A stretch of DNA of 55,589 nucleotides from Caldimicrobium sp. GTDB lineage: Bacteria > Desulfobacterota > Thermodesulfobacteria > Thermodesulfobacteriales > Thermodesulfobacteriaceae. Position 1 is the first letter of the stretch; each line of letters starts with the position of its first letter. The position numbers and the translations under genes are program-made. This document shows positions 45,423 through 54,578 of this stretch, one piece after another. Below the pieces are notes generated by a model. That model worked only from the letters and a program-made list of their open reading frames with translations, searched no databases and was not told the origin of the DNA. The DNA is taken from assembly GCA_025059715.1 (NCBI GenBank), contig JANXCE010000012.1, positions 1-55,589 of the forward strand, read 5' to 3'.

Positions 45423-45523
45423 CTATGGACACTTATCATAACCACAACTTCCACAAAGTAAACACTGCCCATGCACTTCAAGATCCTCACCACACTTTGG
45501 ACAAAGAATTCTTTCACTTTCTC
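45423..45523 (-). other. Out-of-frame C-terminal cysteine tail of NrdJ
   Basis: Just past the nrdJ stop, the -1 frame reads ILCPKCGEDLEVHGQ then CLLCGSCGYDKCP and stops at 45423. This is the zinc-ribbon/redox cysteine tail that ends most B12-dependent ribonucleotide reductases. The frame can be read back to overlap the last codons of the main frame (DLYKIGESERILCP). Hence the gene is either frameshifted, read through by a -1 shift, or affected by a sequencing error near 45530-45545. Confidence 0.75.
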
Positions 45524-47248
45524 CTATCTTATATAAATCACTTGATCTTCTTTAGAACCATAGCGATAAACGGTTACTCCCTTGAGTTGCCATTTGTAAG
45601 CGGTAAGATAGATCACCTTTATGTCCTCTGGGGATGCCTGAGGAGGAAGGTTTATAGTTTTCGATACCGCATTTTGGGTATGCCGCTGAAAAGCTCTTTG
45701 TATTGCAAGGTGAATCTCTGGAGGAATCTCTATTGCGGTTAGAAATAATTTTTTTAGATCCTCCTTTAAAGAGGTTTTGCTTACTAAGCCCTCGGATCTT
45801 ATCTCCTCCTTCAAACTTTCAATGTCTCTCTCTGAATAACCCTCCTGATCTAAAATTTCTTCAAATAGGGGATGAAATTCTTTTAAAACAACTCCATTAA
45901 GAGTTTTTCTTTCGTAATAGATTCCAAAAAGAGGTTCAATTCCTGAGGATACTCCCGCTATGAGAGAGAGGGTGCCCGTGGGAGCAATAGTGGTAGTAGT
46001 TGCATTTCGCAAATGGGGATAGTTTTGACGATCCCAGATACTCCCAGGAAAAGCTGGGAAAGGTCCTCGTTCTTCTGCTAATTTAGCGGAGGCCTGCAAG
46101 GACTCTCTATTTATAAAATTCATTATATTTTCTGCAATTTCAATAGCTCTCTTCTCTACATAACTGACCCTTAACCTTATAAGAAGATCGGCAAAACCCA
46201 TAACCCCTAAACCGATTTTCCTATTTAAAGAAGTCATCTTTGCTATTTGTGGTAAAGGAAAATTATTTACCTCTATTACATCATCAAGAAATCTAACCGC
46301 TAAGTGAACCACTTCCCTGAGTCTACTCCAATCTATTTGACCATTTTTAACGAAGTTGACTAAATTAATAGAACCAAGATTGCAAGATTCATAAGCTAAT
46401 AGGGGTTGTTCTCCACAGGGATTAGTTGCCCAAAGCCTACCTAAATGAGGGGTGGGATTATAACGGTTAATGGTGTCAAGAAAAATTACTCCAGGATCTC
46501 CAGTTTGCCATGCCCTTTGACAAAGTAAATTAAAGAGTTCCATTGGAGATACCTTACGCACAATTTCTTTGGTGCGAGGATTTATTAAGGGAAAGGCCTC
46601 TCCTTTAAAAAGATGATCAAAAAAATTGTCTGTTAAGGCTACAGAGATATTAAAATTACTCAGCTCACCTGGTTTACTCTTTGAATTAATAAATTCTTCA
46701 ATATCTGGGTGATCTATATTCAAGATCCCCATGTTAGCTCCCCTTCTCTTTCCCCCTTGCTTAATAGCCTCTGTAGCAGCATCAAAAACTCGCATAAAGG
46801 ACACTGGCCCACTTGCAACCCCTGAGGTAGAGGAAACCACATCTCCCTTAGGACGAAGGAGAGAAAAATTAAACCCGGTGCCCCCACCGGTCTTATGAAT
46901 AAGGGCCGCATGCTTTAAGGTCTCAAAGATAGAGGATAGAGAATCCTCAACCGGTAAGACAAAACAGGCGGATAATTGTCCTAATGGGCGTCCTGCATTC
47001 ATAAGCGTAGGCGAATTAGGTAAAAAATCAAGATTAGCCATCAAATCATAGAATTTCTCCGCATAATATTCCCACTTATTACGTGAAGAAGGAAAATTCT
47101 TTTCTCCTTCCGCCACCGCTAAGGCAACTCGTTCAAAAAGGCCTTCAGGGGTCTCAATAATCTCATTTTGCTCGTTACGAGCTAAATACCTTGCTCTGAG
47201 CACTACCAAAGCTGACTCTTTTAATCGAGGTTTTATTGTTGCTCTCAC
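45524..47248 (-). CDS. nrdJ: Adenosylcobalamin-dependent ribonucleotide reductase NrdJ
   Basis: Class II reductase making deoxyribonucleotides with a B12-generated thiyl radical (574 residues before the stop). It shows NSPTLMNAG, SACFVLPVEDS, KTGGGTGFNFS, KRRGANMGIL, the catalytic N-x-C-x-E in NPCGEQ, ESCNLGSINL and the terminal TINLPPQASPEDIKVIY-type segment. The cysteine tail is present but out of frame downstream, so the normal protein would be about 608 residues. It overlaps the DUF6178 gene by 4 bp and lies upstream of hom. Its cofactor need connects it to the corrinoid locus at 11.8-22.8 kb. Confidence 0.93.
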   Translation of the reverse strand: MRATIKPRLKESALVVLRARYLARNEQNEIIETPEGLFERVALAVAEGEKNFPSSRNKWEYYAEKFYDLMANLDFLPNSPTLMNAGRPLGQLSACFVLPVEDSLSSIFETLKHAALIHKTGGGTGFNFSLLRPKGDVVSSTSGVASGPVSFMRVFDAATEAIKQGGKRRGANMGILNIDHPDIEEFINSKSKPGELSNFNISVALTDNFFDHLFKGEAFPLINPRTKEIVRKVSPMELFNLLCQRAWQTGDPGVIFLDTINRYNPTPHLGRLWATNPCGEQPLLAYESCNLGSINLVNFVKNGQIDWSRLREVVHLAVRFLDDVIEVNNFPLPQIAKMTSLNRKIGLGVMGFADLLIRLRVSYVEKRAIEIAENIMNFINRESLQASAKLAEERGPFPAFPGSIWDRQNYPHLRNATTTTIAPTGTLSLIAGVSSGIEPLFGIYYERKTLNGVVLKEFHPLFEEILDQEGYSERDIESLKEEIRSEGLVSKTSLKEDLKKLFLTAIEIPPEIHLAIQRAFQRHTQNAVSKTINLPPQASPEDIKVIYLTAYKWQLKGVTVYRYGSKEDQVIYIR

Positions 47249-49026
47249 AATTCAATCAGAATAAGAGTCTGATACTTAGGTTCCGGTGGATCGTGAATAT
47301 CAATATATTTAAATTCATTGTCAAATTTTAAAACCACAAAATCTAAAAAACTCCTTAAAAGTTCCTCCTCTACATAATAAGAGGTTTGGGCAAGTCTTCT
47401 AAAATTTTGAAAAAGCTCTTCCTTTAGAGAAAGGCGAAGAAAGGTCCTTTCACCATCTCCATCTAACAACTTAATAAGCACTTCCTTCCACTTTGCTTGG
47501 GGAACGGCTTTAAAAACAAATTCTCCCTTATACACATAATTAGCAAGTGCAGTTATAATTAGGGAACTCCAGGTTAAAACTGAGAGATCAAAATTTCGAG
47601 AAGGCTTTAGAATTTCTTTAATACACTCCGTAAAGGGACCTAAGGCTCTCTCCAACAAAGGAGCCATGTAGGCCACCTCTTCTAAATATCTCCTAACCAT
47701 TCTTAATTCACTAACTCTTGAAAATTCAATATACTCTTCAGAGGTTCCAAGCATTCCGGGATTAAAGAGCTTTACTTCATTTAAATTTTTCGCCGTGGCA
47801 CCTTTTAGATAACCATCATAGGGTTGATCGAGATATTTCAACAGGATAGGATTAAATTCTTTACTCTTTAAAAGAGAAAGAGCAAATTTTCTAAGCTCTC
47901 TTAGAGCAGTTCTGGATACTCTAAAGATCTCTTCTAAGTAATGGGTCTCCAAGAGATATTTAGCCCTCTCCAAATCCTCTTCTGCCAAGTACTCTAAACC
48001 AAGATTTAATCCCGCCCACATTTTAAGGATTCCCCTTTTTACCTCTTCCACTCCGTCAATTACTGGAAAGTCAACTAAAGTTACCTTTGTTGCAAGCCAA
48101 GCAAGTTCTCTTTGAAGTCTTTCCTGAGTTTGAGGATCCTTAATTTTTTCTAAAACCTTAAAAATTATTAAATCCTTTGAACCCTCAAAAGGAATAATTT
48201 GAAAGGTTTCCTCTAAGGCCTCTTCCTCTATGGGTAACAATTCCCTCTGAATAATAGAGAGGTTTTTAGGATGAATATAGGTGTAAACCTCCAAGGCAGT
48301 ATAGTAATCAGGGATACCCTCGTCCGCAAGCCTGCCATTTCTAAAACGAAGGGCCCTCTCTTCAACCTCAGCAGGTAATTCCCAAATTAAAGATTCCATA
48401 AGAGAAAAATACATCTCTGGCCACTCCTCTCGAATAATCTCAATAATTCTTCTGAAATAAAACTCAACTCTTTCGTCTTTAAATTCAATAAAGTAAAAAT
48501 CATCCAAGGTATAGGGGGGTAAATAGTCCCTTGCCTCCAATAGATCAACATCATCAGGCCTTTTATGAACGCGAATAAATTTTTGCATCATGGCTATAAG
48601 GAAATCCCAATCTGCAACTTCAAGCCATCTTTTCAATAAATCCTCTCCGGCCTCATAAATAAGAATCAACCAACTTAGTATTCGCTCGGGTTTTAAGCGA
48701 TCTTTAAACCAGGCATCAAAATCAAAGAGAAACTGTATTTGTGAGGCCTTAGCATAAGAAAGCATCTCTACCGTTTCTTCTAATGAAGAAGCCTTTAATG
48801 TAAGAAAAAATTCTATTAAAGGTAAATTCCTAATTATACCTGCTGGATATGGTGAGAGAAGAATAAGTTTAGCTCTTTTCTCCCAGGGAGTCCTCAACAC
48901 TAATTCGAACAACTCTTCATATCTGAGTGGTCTGAGCTCACCTTCAAGCTCTTTCTCTGAAAGAGATAGAAGCCTTTCTATAAAGGTAAAAAGAGAGCTA
49001 TCTTTCGACAAAAAAGGCAGACTCAT
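47245..49026 (-). CDS. DUF6178 family protein
   Basis: A 593-residue, largely helical acidic protein with no signal peptide, resembling DUF6178, a family found mainly in Deltaproteobacteria-like lineages and Thermodesulfobacteria. Notable are the N-terminal LRPLRYEELFELVLRTPWE repeat-like helices, DYLPPYTLDDFYFIEF, and the YYTALEVYTYIHP segment. Function is unknown. It overlaps yraN by 29 bp and nrdJ by 4 bp inside the rplS operon. Assignment is from memory of the family pattern. Confidence 0.7.
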   Translation of the reverse strand: MSLPFLSKDSSLFTFIERLLSLSEKELEGELRPLRYEELFELVLRTPWEKRAKLILLSPYPAGIIRNLPLIEFFLTLKASSLEETVEMLSYAKASQIQFLFDFDAWFKDRLKPERILSWLILIYEAGEDLLKRWLEVADWDFLIAMMQKFIRVHKRPDDVDLLEARDYLPPYTLDDFYFIEFKDERVEFYFRRIIEIIREEWPEMYFSLMESLIWELPAEVEERALRFRNGRLADEGIPDYYTALEVYTYIHPKNLSIIQRELLPIEEEALEETFQIIPFEGSKDLIIFKVLEKIKDPQTQERLQRELAWLATKVTLVDFPVIDGVEEVKRGILKMWAGLNLGLEYLAEEDLERAKYLLETHYLEEIFRVSRTALRELRKFALSLLKSKEFNPILLKYLDQPYDGYLKGATAKNLNEVKLFNPGMLGTSEEYIEFSRVSELRMVRRYLEEVAYMAPLLERALGPFTECIKEILKPSRNFDLSVLTWSSLIITALANYVYKGEFVFKAVPQAKWKEVLIKLLDGDGERTFLRLSLKEELFQNFRRLAQTSYYVEEELLRSFLDFVVLKFDNEFKYIDIHDPPEPKYQTLILIEL

Positions 49027-49363
49027 AATGTTTTATCTCACCCCTAACTAAATTAACCACTACTACATCAAAACTTATGCTCCTAATTTTATCCAAAATT
49101 TGGGAATTTTTAAGGCAGAAAAACTCTGCGGCAGAAATAATTTTACGCCTTTTCATTAAATCCACCTTGTCTTCTGGAGGAAATCCACCATCGGTAGTTG
49201 CACCTTTTACCTCTACAAAAACTAACTGATCTCCCCGTCGCACTATTAAATCAATTTCCCCAGTTTTACATCTATAATTCTTAGCTATAATATCATAACC
49301 CCTTTGTCGAAAATAAATCTCCGCTAAATCTTCTGCAGACTGTCCTATTTTTCTCTTAGACAT
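48998..49363 (-). CDS. yraN: YraN/UPF0102 family predicted endonuclease
   Basis: The 121-residue protein has the UPF0102 pattern: GQSAEDLAEIYFRQRGYDIIAKNYRC, then the PD-(D/E)XK-type core GEIDLIVRRGDQLVFVEVKG, with Glu, Asp and Glu-x-Lys in place. Predicted Holliday-junction-resolvase-like nuclease of unknown role. It overlaps rnhB by 8 bp, the usual rplS-rnhB-yraN order of many bacteria. Confidence 0.93.
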   Translation of the reverse strand: MSKRKIGQSAEDLAEIYFRQRGYDIIAKNYRCKTGEIDLIVRRGDQLVFVEVKGATTDGGFPPEDKVDLMKRRKIISAAEFFCLKNSQILDKIRSISFDVVVVNLVRGEIKHYESAFFVER

Positions 49364-49994
49364 CTTTATTTCCTATAACTCTAAAACACTTAAAACATGT
49401 GCGATGTTCGGGTGTAGGTCCTAAAGCACTAAGGAGTCTTAGATGTTCAGCGGTTGCGTATCCTTTATGTTTATCAAAGCGATACTCTGGATATTTCTCG
49501 GCAAGCTGTTGCATATATCTATCCCTTGTTACCTTTGCCAGAATACTTCCACCCGCTATAGAGATACTCAACTTATCTCCCTTAACTATAGAACGCTGAA
49601 TTCCCCGATAGTTTGGCACAGGAGTTGGACCATCTATCAAAAGAAGATCGATCTCATGCACCTCAGAAAGGGCTCTGTTGATAGCTAAGAAAAGGGCTTT
49701 AGTTAAACCTAAACTATTTATTTCCTCAACTGTAGCCATGGATACACTGAAAGCCAGAGCCTCTCTCTTTATAACTTCGTAGAGAACCTCTCTTTGATTA
49801 GGAGTAAGGACTTTAGAATCTTTTATCTGAGAATTAGTATAATCTGGGGGAAAGATTACCAAACCTACAAAGATTGGGCCAGCCAGCGCACCCCTTCCTG
49901 CTTCATCAATTCCCCCAATTCTTCTAAAACCCTGAGCCCAGAAAAGGGACTCAAGAGTTTGATAGGTGAGATTATTCCATAACTTTTTGATCAA
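49356..49994 (-). CDS. rnhB: Ribonuclease HII
   Basis: RNase HII (212 residues) nicks at ribonucleotides embedded in DNA. The catalytic acidic residues are visible in [14 protein letters not shown] (Asp and Glu), LLIDGPTP and the C-terminal [22 protein letters not shown] block. Its start overlaps the end of rplS by 23 bp. Confidence 0.95.
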   Translation of the reverse strand: MIKKLWNNLTYQTLESLFWAQGFRRIGGIDEAGRGALAGPIFVGLVIFPPDYTNSQIKDSKVLTPNQREVLYEVIKREALAFSVSMATVEEINSLGLTKALFLAINRALSEVHEIDLLLIDGPTPVPNYRGIQRSIVKGDKLSISIAGGSILAKVTRDRYMQQLAEKYPEYRFDKHKGYATAEHLRLLSALGPTPEHRTCFKCFRVIGNKDV

Positions 49995-50337
49995 ATCTTT
50001 CTTTAAGTCTTGCGGATTTTCCAGCCCTTTGTCTCAAGTAATAGAGCCTTGCTCTTCTAACTTTAGCTCTCTTCACTATCTCAATCTTTTCAATTCTGGG
50101 AGAGTGAAGGGGAAAGGTTCGCTCCACACCTACTCCGAAGGAAACCTTTCTTACTGTAAATGTGGCAGAGGTTCCAGAACCTCTTCTTCTGATAACTATA
50201 CCCTCAAAAACCTGAATTCTCTCCTTCTCTTCTCCCTCTTTTAATTTGTAATGAACTCTCACAGTGTCACCAGGGGAAATCTTTGGTAAATCAGTTCTCA
50301 TATAAGCTTTCTCTACCTCTCTCACCTGAGGCATCAT
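49972..50337 (-). CDS. rplS: Ribosomal protein L19
   Basis: Large-subunit protein at the 30S-50S interface (121 residues). Signatures: [52 protein letters not shown] and the basic [18 protein letters not shown] terminus. It heads the operon rplS-rnhB-yraN-DUF6178-nrdJ-hom-CheD-like-HDOD, which has a consensus promoter and a GGGAGGTGG site. The usual upstream rpsP/rimM/trmD genes are not here. Confidence 0.97.
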   Translation of the reverse strand: MMPQVREVEKAYMRTDLPKISPGDTVRVHYKLKEGEEKERIQVFEGIVIRRRGSGTSATFTVRKVSFGVGVERTFPLHSPRIEKIEIVKRAKVRRARLYYLRQRAGKSARLKERFDQKVME

Positions 50338-50372
50338 AACTTAAACCACCTCCCTGAAAAATGAGAATTTTA

Positions 50373-50400
50373 ATTATAACACAAATCCCCCTTAAGTCAA
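50373..50400 (-). promoter_or_regulatory. rplS operon promoter
   Basis: Minus strand TTGACT (complement of 50395-50400), 16 bp, TATAAT (complement of 50373-50378), giving a roughly 30-nt leader with a strong GGGAGGTGG site. The IS3 remnant abuts it at about 50405. Confidence 0.7.
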
Positions 50401-50409
50401 ATCGTCGCT

Positions 50410-50686
50410 CTTTGCCAACCAACCTATCTCAAAAGAATCATAGTATGAGCATGGAATGTTTGGATAGGGAGGTATTTGAGGATATAGTATCTGCGAGAAT
50501 AAGGATCAATGGATGGATAGAAGGGTATAATAAGAAGAGGATACACTCTTCATTGGGATATATGATGCCTGAAGGTATTTGGAGGTTAAATGGTAACGAC
50601 AGGGATGAGGTTAAAGAAAGAGGGGTCCAAGAGAGGGCCGAAAACCAAACATTAAAATTTTAGTTGTCCAAAATTTGAGGGCATCC
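50410..50686 (+). mobile_element. IS3-family transposase remnant (3' end)
   Basis: A frame with the C-terminal part of an IS3-type OrfB integrase reads DREVFEDIVSARIRINGWIE then GYNKKRIHSSLGYMMPEGIW, ending at 50663, and is followed by TTGTCCAAAATTTGAGGGCA (50664-50683), resembling the terminal repeat of IS3 elements. The upstream catalytic DDE region is missing. The open frame technically extends left to 50361, but those codons lie in the rplS promoter and are not transposase. The insertion, now decayed, is between rplS and murI. Confidence 0.75.
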
Positions 50687-50707
50687 CAGGTATATTGCTC
50701 ATAGATC

Positions 50708-51496
50708 CTACCAAAGTAGTTTGTTTAACTTAACTTTTCTCCTTAAAAACATTTGAGCAATATTTTCAAAATTTGGGGTCAAATCGGAAACCCAAATTTC
50801 AGGTTCCCCATCTGGCTCAAGGTGCTTCTTAAGATCGGTATTAGAAGCAATGTAATTAGCCACCTCTTCCGCAACTTCTTCAGAAGGGTCAACAAGTTTG
50901 ACCCTTTTTCCTGCTTTTTCCGCTATTATATTTTTTAAAATAGGATAGTGGGTGCAAGCTAAAATTAGAGTATCAATCCCCCTCAATTTTAACGGAATAA
51001 GATATTTTTTTACAATACTTCTTGTCTCGGGTTTTTTTAGCCAGCCCTCTTCAATAAGGGGAACTAAAAGGGGAGCAGGATTAGTGTAAAGTTTAATTTG
51101 AAGATCAGCCTCCATAAATAGCCTCTGATAGATTCCACTTTCTACAGTGGTGCGAGTGCCAATTAACCCTATTTTCTTATTCTTTGTTAATCTTAAGGCC
51201 TTTTTGAAAGAGGGGGTTACTACTTCAAAAAAGGGAATTCCTTTGAAGTGTTTCTTAAGCTCTGGAATAGCAGTGCTTGAAACAGTGTGACAGGCAACCA
51301 CTATTATCTTTGCGCCCTTTTCTAACAAAAAATTAGTGTTCTCTATGGCATAGCGCGTAACTGTTTCCGCACTCTTTGTGCCATAGGGTGTTCTTGCGGT
51401 ATCACCAAAGTAAAGAATCTTAAATTGAGGAATCCTTTCCAACAGCTCCTTTACTACTGTTAGGCCACCTAAGCCTGAATCAAAGACTCCTATCAT
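50708..51496 (-). CDS. murI: Glutamate racemase
   Basis: Supplies D-glutamate for peptidoglycan (262 residues). Both catalytic cysteines are present: VVACHTVSST and LILACTHYPIL; other signatures are FDSGLGGLTVVKELLE and YFGDTARTPYGTKS. The start overlaps the upstream small membrane-protein gene by 4 bp. It is the last gene of the rlmE-to-murI operon; the IS3 remnant lies just beyond its stop. Confidence 0.96.
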   Translation of the reverse strand: MIGVFDSGLGGLTVVKELLERIPQFKILYFGDTARTPYGTKSAETVTRYAIENTNFLLEKGAKIIVVACHTVSSTAIPELKKHFKGIPFFEVVTPSFKKALRLTKNKKIGLIGTRTTVESGIYQRLFMEADLQIKLYTNPAPLLVPLIEEGWLKKPETRSIVKKYLIPLKLRGIDTLILACTHYPILKNIIAEKAGKRVKLVDPSEEVAEEVANYIASNTDLKKHLEPDGEPEIWVSDLTPNFENIAQMFLRRKVKLNKLLW

Positions 51497-51774
51497 TTCA
51501 TCCTGAAATAATGCTCAAAACTCGCAGAAAGGGAAGTTAACAGTGCTATGAGAAGTGCCCATCTCAAAAATTGAGCCCTTGAAAAGGACTTCTTAGTAAA
51601 ACGAAATTTGAGCCCATTAATTATGATAGTCAAACCCAGGGCGTATAGCCCAGTTCCAAAAAGGATTTTTATGCTTTCCAAAATAGTTTTTTCAAAGCTT
51701 GAGGGATAAATTCTTAAACTTAAAATTACCCATAGGATAGCAACAAAAGCTAGCAAAAGTTTCTCCTTTTTCAT
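51493..51774 (-). CDS. Small membrane protein, unknown function
   Basis: A 93-residue protein with three likely membrane helices (about 7-22, 35-52 and 71-86) and basic cytoplasmic loops. I do not recognise the family. It is translationally coupled to murI (4-bp overlap) and 9 bp after the DUF364 gene. Confidence 0.6.
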   Translation of the reverse strand: MKKEKLLLAFVAILWVILSLRIYPSSFEKTILESIKILFGTGLYALGLTIIINGLKFRFTKKSFSRAQFLRWALLIALLTSLSASFEHYFRMK

Positions 51775-51783
51775 CGTGGAAAA

Positions 51784-52536
51784 TCAATTTCTCTTTATCT
51801 TAAGATTTACCTTCTGAAGAGCACCACTCTTAAAGAGAACAGGGGCTCCTTTACCTTCACAGATTAAACGGAAGAGAAGATCTCCCTCCTTCACCACTAC
51901 ACCAGAGAGCCAAGTCACTGGCGTAAATTTAAACAGCTCTGGAGCAAGAGGAGTTGAAGGGCCCATCAGTATTACTTCAGGAATTTTCTCTAAATAAGGC
52001 ACTAATTTATGAAAGGTTTTATTAACCAAGGTTGCAGAGGTAACTATGGCCAAAGAGATCTTCCCCGTCTCGGTGATGATTTTAAGTCCCTCTTGAGACC
52101 CTTCTCGTTCTATTAACCAGATTCTACCCACCTTTCTTTCCAACTTTTTAAAAATAGGTTCAATATATCCTATCATGAGTATTTCATCTTGTAGGGTTAA
52201 TTTCCCATTAGAGAGTGGGTCTTCAGTTGTTGTCTCCCTTAGGATTTCCTTGCGATTGTTTAAAAGGGCATTAATTACTGCTAAGGCCACAGTAGATTCT
52301 AAGACACCTGAAGAGAGATACTTTTTTACTAAGATATCTGCAGGCTCTCTCCAAAGGGCCCCTTCCGCAAATCCACAGCAATCTTCAATTAATTCCTTAG
52401 GTGTATAAGCTAAACCATATCCCGTTCGCTCCACTTCCGCTAAAGTATAGAATAATCCAACTAATACCTTTTTTACCCTCTTAGCTCTGGCTAAACTTAG
52501 CGCAAGGTTTACCAATTCTCCATAAAGGCCTTCCAT
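51784..52536 (-). CDS. DUF364 (putative heavy-metal chelation) protein
   Basis: The 250-residue protein fits the DUF4213/DUF364 layout: an N-terminal domain with GLAYTPKELIEDCCGF and a C-terminal domain starting ILMIGYIEPIFKKL and carrying IVTSATLVNKTF, LMGPSTPLAPELF and TWLSGVVV. The family is described as putative heavy-metal chelation; its biochemical role is open. The CC pair (49-50 region) may matter. It is separated from dapB by 66 bp and followed closely by a small membrane protein and murI. Confidence 0.82.
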   Translation of the reverse strand: MEGLYGELVNLALSLARAKRVKKVLVGLFYTLAEVERTGYGLAYTPKELIEDCCGFAEGALWREPADILVKKYLSSGVLESTVALAVINALLNNRKEILRETTTEDPLSNGKLTLQDEILMIGYIEPIFKKLERKVGRIWLIEREGSQEGLKIITETGKISLAIVTSATLVNKTFHKLVPYLEKIPEVILMGPSTPLAPELFKFTPVTWLSGVVVKEGDLLFRLICEGKGAPVLFKSGALQKVNLKIKRN

Positions 52537-52602
52537 TTATTGCTCCAGAAGTAAGGCTGTTTCAATAAGGGATAGGAAGAATTTCATGGGCTTGAGGAGA
52601 AA

Positions 52603-53415
52603 TTAAAAATCCTTTAAACCGAGCACATCGAGCATGGAATAAACACCTGGCTTTTTATCTGATACCCAAAGAGCAGCCCTGAGGGCTCCTCGAGCAAAGG
52701 TTTCCCTGGAACTAGCACGGTGAGTTAGTTCTAATCTCTCTCCTATTCCGGCAAAGATTACCGTATGCTCTCCCACAATGTCCCCTCCTCTGATGGTCTG
52801 AATACCGATTTCCAAAGGAGGTCTCTCTCCAATGATTCCCTCCCTGCAGTATCTAAAATGCTCATCGCTACGATTTAGAACCTTAGCTATAGCTTGAGCA
52901 AGTTTCAGAGCAGTCCCACTGGGGGCATCCTTTTTCAAACGATGATGGGCCTCTACAATTTCTATGTCATATCCTTCGGAAAGGACTTTGGCAGTGAGTT
53001 CTACAAGTTTCGTAAGTAGATTAACTCCCATACTCATATTGTAATCCTGCACCAAGGGAAAGTTTTCTCTTGCTATAGCATGAATTTCCGCAAGTTCCTC
53101 TTTAGAAAATCCCGTAGTTCCTATGACCATGGGCTTTTTATAGTTCCTGTTTAAACGAGCATGGTGTAAACTTGCCTTATGGAAGGTAAAATCTACAATA
53201 ACATCCCCCTTATCAATAACCTTTTCCAGAGAGTCCTCCACAGGGATACCTCGCTTAGGACCACCCACTATATCTGATATGTCCTTGCCTACATAGGGAC
53301 TCTCAGGAGCCTCAAAGGCACCTCCCAGCTCAAATTCAGGATTTTGAAAAATCAATCTTGCAATCATGCTTCCCATTCTTCCTCCAACGCCAGCTAAAAT
53401 AATCTTCAATGGCAT
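52603..53415 (-). CDS. dapB: 4-hydroxy-tetrahydrodipicolinate reductase DapB
   Basis: NAD(P)H-dependent lysine/diaminopimelate enzyme (270 residues): GVGGRMGSMIARLI (dinucleotide site), DVIVDFTFHKA, VIGTTGFSKEEL, the catalytic EAHHRLKKDAPSGTALKLA with the His-His and Lys, and the terminal FARGALRAALWVSDKKPGVY. The start overlaps sbcD by 10 bp. lysA, in the same pathway, lies at 38-39 kb in a separate operon. Confidence 0.97.
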   Translation of the reverse strand: MPLKIILAGVGGRMGSMIARLIFQNPEFELGGAFEAPESPYVGKDISDIVGGPKRGIPVEDSLEKVIDKGDVIVDFTFHKASLHHARLNRNYKKPMVIGTTGFSKEELAEIHAIARENFPLVQDYNMSMGVNLLTKLVELTAKVLSEGYDIEIVEAHHRLKKDAPSGTALKLAQAIAKVLNRSDEHFRYCREGIIGERPPLEIGIQTIRGGDIVGEHTVIFAGIGERLELTHRASSRETFARGALRAALWVSDKKPGVYSMLDVLGLKDF

Positions 53416-54578
53416 AGCTCTCCCTCCCTATGCTCTTTTTTATAAAAAGCCTCTAAATAACTTTCAAAGATTCTCCAAATTTCCCCATTAGGCTCTTCAT
53501 TTTCAACAAAATTATAAAATTCTCTAAATAGCGCCCTTAGGTCTAACTTTGAGTTTTCAGAAAGCTCCTCTTGAACAGTATAGGATATAACCTGATTTTC
53601 GTAATTCTCCTTTGCATAGTCCAAGAAAAGTAAATTTGGAAATTTAGTCTTAAGCTGGGCATGGGCATCAAAGATAGGCCTATCTTCCTCTAAAATTATC
53701 TTCACATAGGCTTCTTCACGAGGCAAGGCCATAATATCTTGGAAAGACCCTCTTAAATATTTCAAGGTATAAGGAGGAGACAGGGGTATAAGTTCCTGGT
53801 GGATAATAGCTCCTCCAAGAATCTCTATGAGGACAACTCCCCTTTTTTCTGTAAAAGTTTCAAAGGCATAGGGTAAAGGAGCACCTGGATAAATAAATTT
53901 TTCTTTATGCACTTGATATCTATGGAGATGGCCTAAAAAGACATATCTAAAGGGAGTAAATAATTTCTGTGATAGGGTATAGTCGATGCTAAAGCCCTTC
54001 AAGAAAAGCTCTTCTCCACAAAAAGTTGCCTCTTCCAGGACAAAGTGCCCAATAAGTATGGCTGGTTCTAAAAATTTCACATTTATAAATATTTTATTGA
54101 GCGCCTCCTTCAAAGAGTAAACTGATTCCCAATTTTTTGAGGAGCTAAGACTCCACTTTTCAAGTATTTCGTAGGGAGGGAGATAGGGAAGAAGATAAAA
54201 ATTTATAGGCTCGCCCCTTTTACCTGAAAGAGTGAGGGGGTTAGTGAGATAGCGTAGATCATCAACCATATGAATATCTGCATACTCCATAAAATACTTA
54301 TGCAATGAAGTTCTCCTCGAGTCATGATTTCCAAGAATAAAAAGGGTTTTAACCTTCGTGGTAGATAAATTTTTTAAAAATTCCTCAAAAAAATAAATAG
54401 TCTCCTGATCGGGAATGGGTTTATCTAAGATATCCCCCGCTACAATCAGTAAATCGGGTTTTACATCCTTTAAAAGATGAAGGAAGGTCTCTTGAAAAAA
54501 TTTAGCCTGATGGGAAAGTAGTTTTTGATGATAGAGGTTTTTTCCTAAGTGCCAGTCAGAGGTGAGAACTATTTTCAT
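53406..54578 (-). CDS. sbcD: SbcD/Mre11-type DNA exonuclease subunit
   Basis: Metallophosphoesterase nuclease of 390 residues. The motifs SDWHLGKNLYHQ, VAGDILDKP, LGNHDSRRT, GHFVLEEA and LGHLHRYQ supply the two-metal ligands. Length and order match SbcD, which works with the SMC-like ATPase SbcC on DNA ends and hairpins. No sbcC is in the window. It overlaps rlmE by 4 bp and dapB by 10 bp. Confidence 0.92.
   Translation of the reverse strand: MKIVLTSDWHLGKNLYHQKLLSHQAKFFQETFLHLLKDVKPDLLIVAGDILDKPIPDQETIYFFEEFLKNLSTTKVKTLFILGNHDSRRTSLHKYFMEYADIHMVDDLRYLTNPLTLSGKRGEPINFYLLPYLPPYEILEKWSLSSSKNWESVYSLKEALNKIFINVKFLEPAILIGHFVLEEATFCGEELFLKGFSIDYTLSQKLFTPFRYVFLGHLHRYQVHKEKFIYPGAPLPYAFETFTEKRGVVLIEILGGAIIHQELIPLSPPYTLKYLRGSFQDIMALPREEAYVKIILEEDRPIFDAHAQLKTKFPNLLFLDYAKENYENQVISYTVQEELSENSKLDLRALFREFYNFVENEEPNGEIWRIFESYLEAFYKKEHREGELCH

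Noticed and set aside
50361-50409. N-terminal extension of the IS3 frame
   Set aside because: These codons coincide with the rplS promoter and show no transposase similarity.
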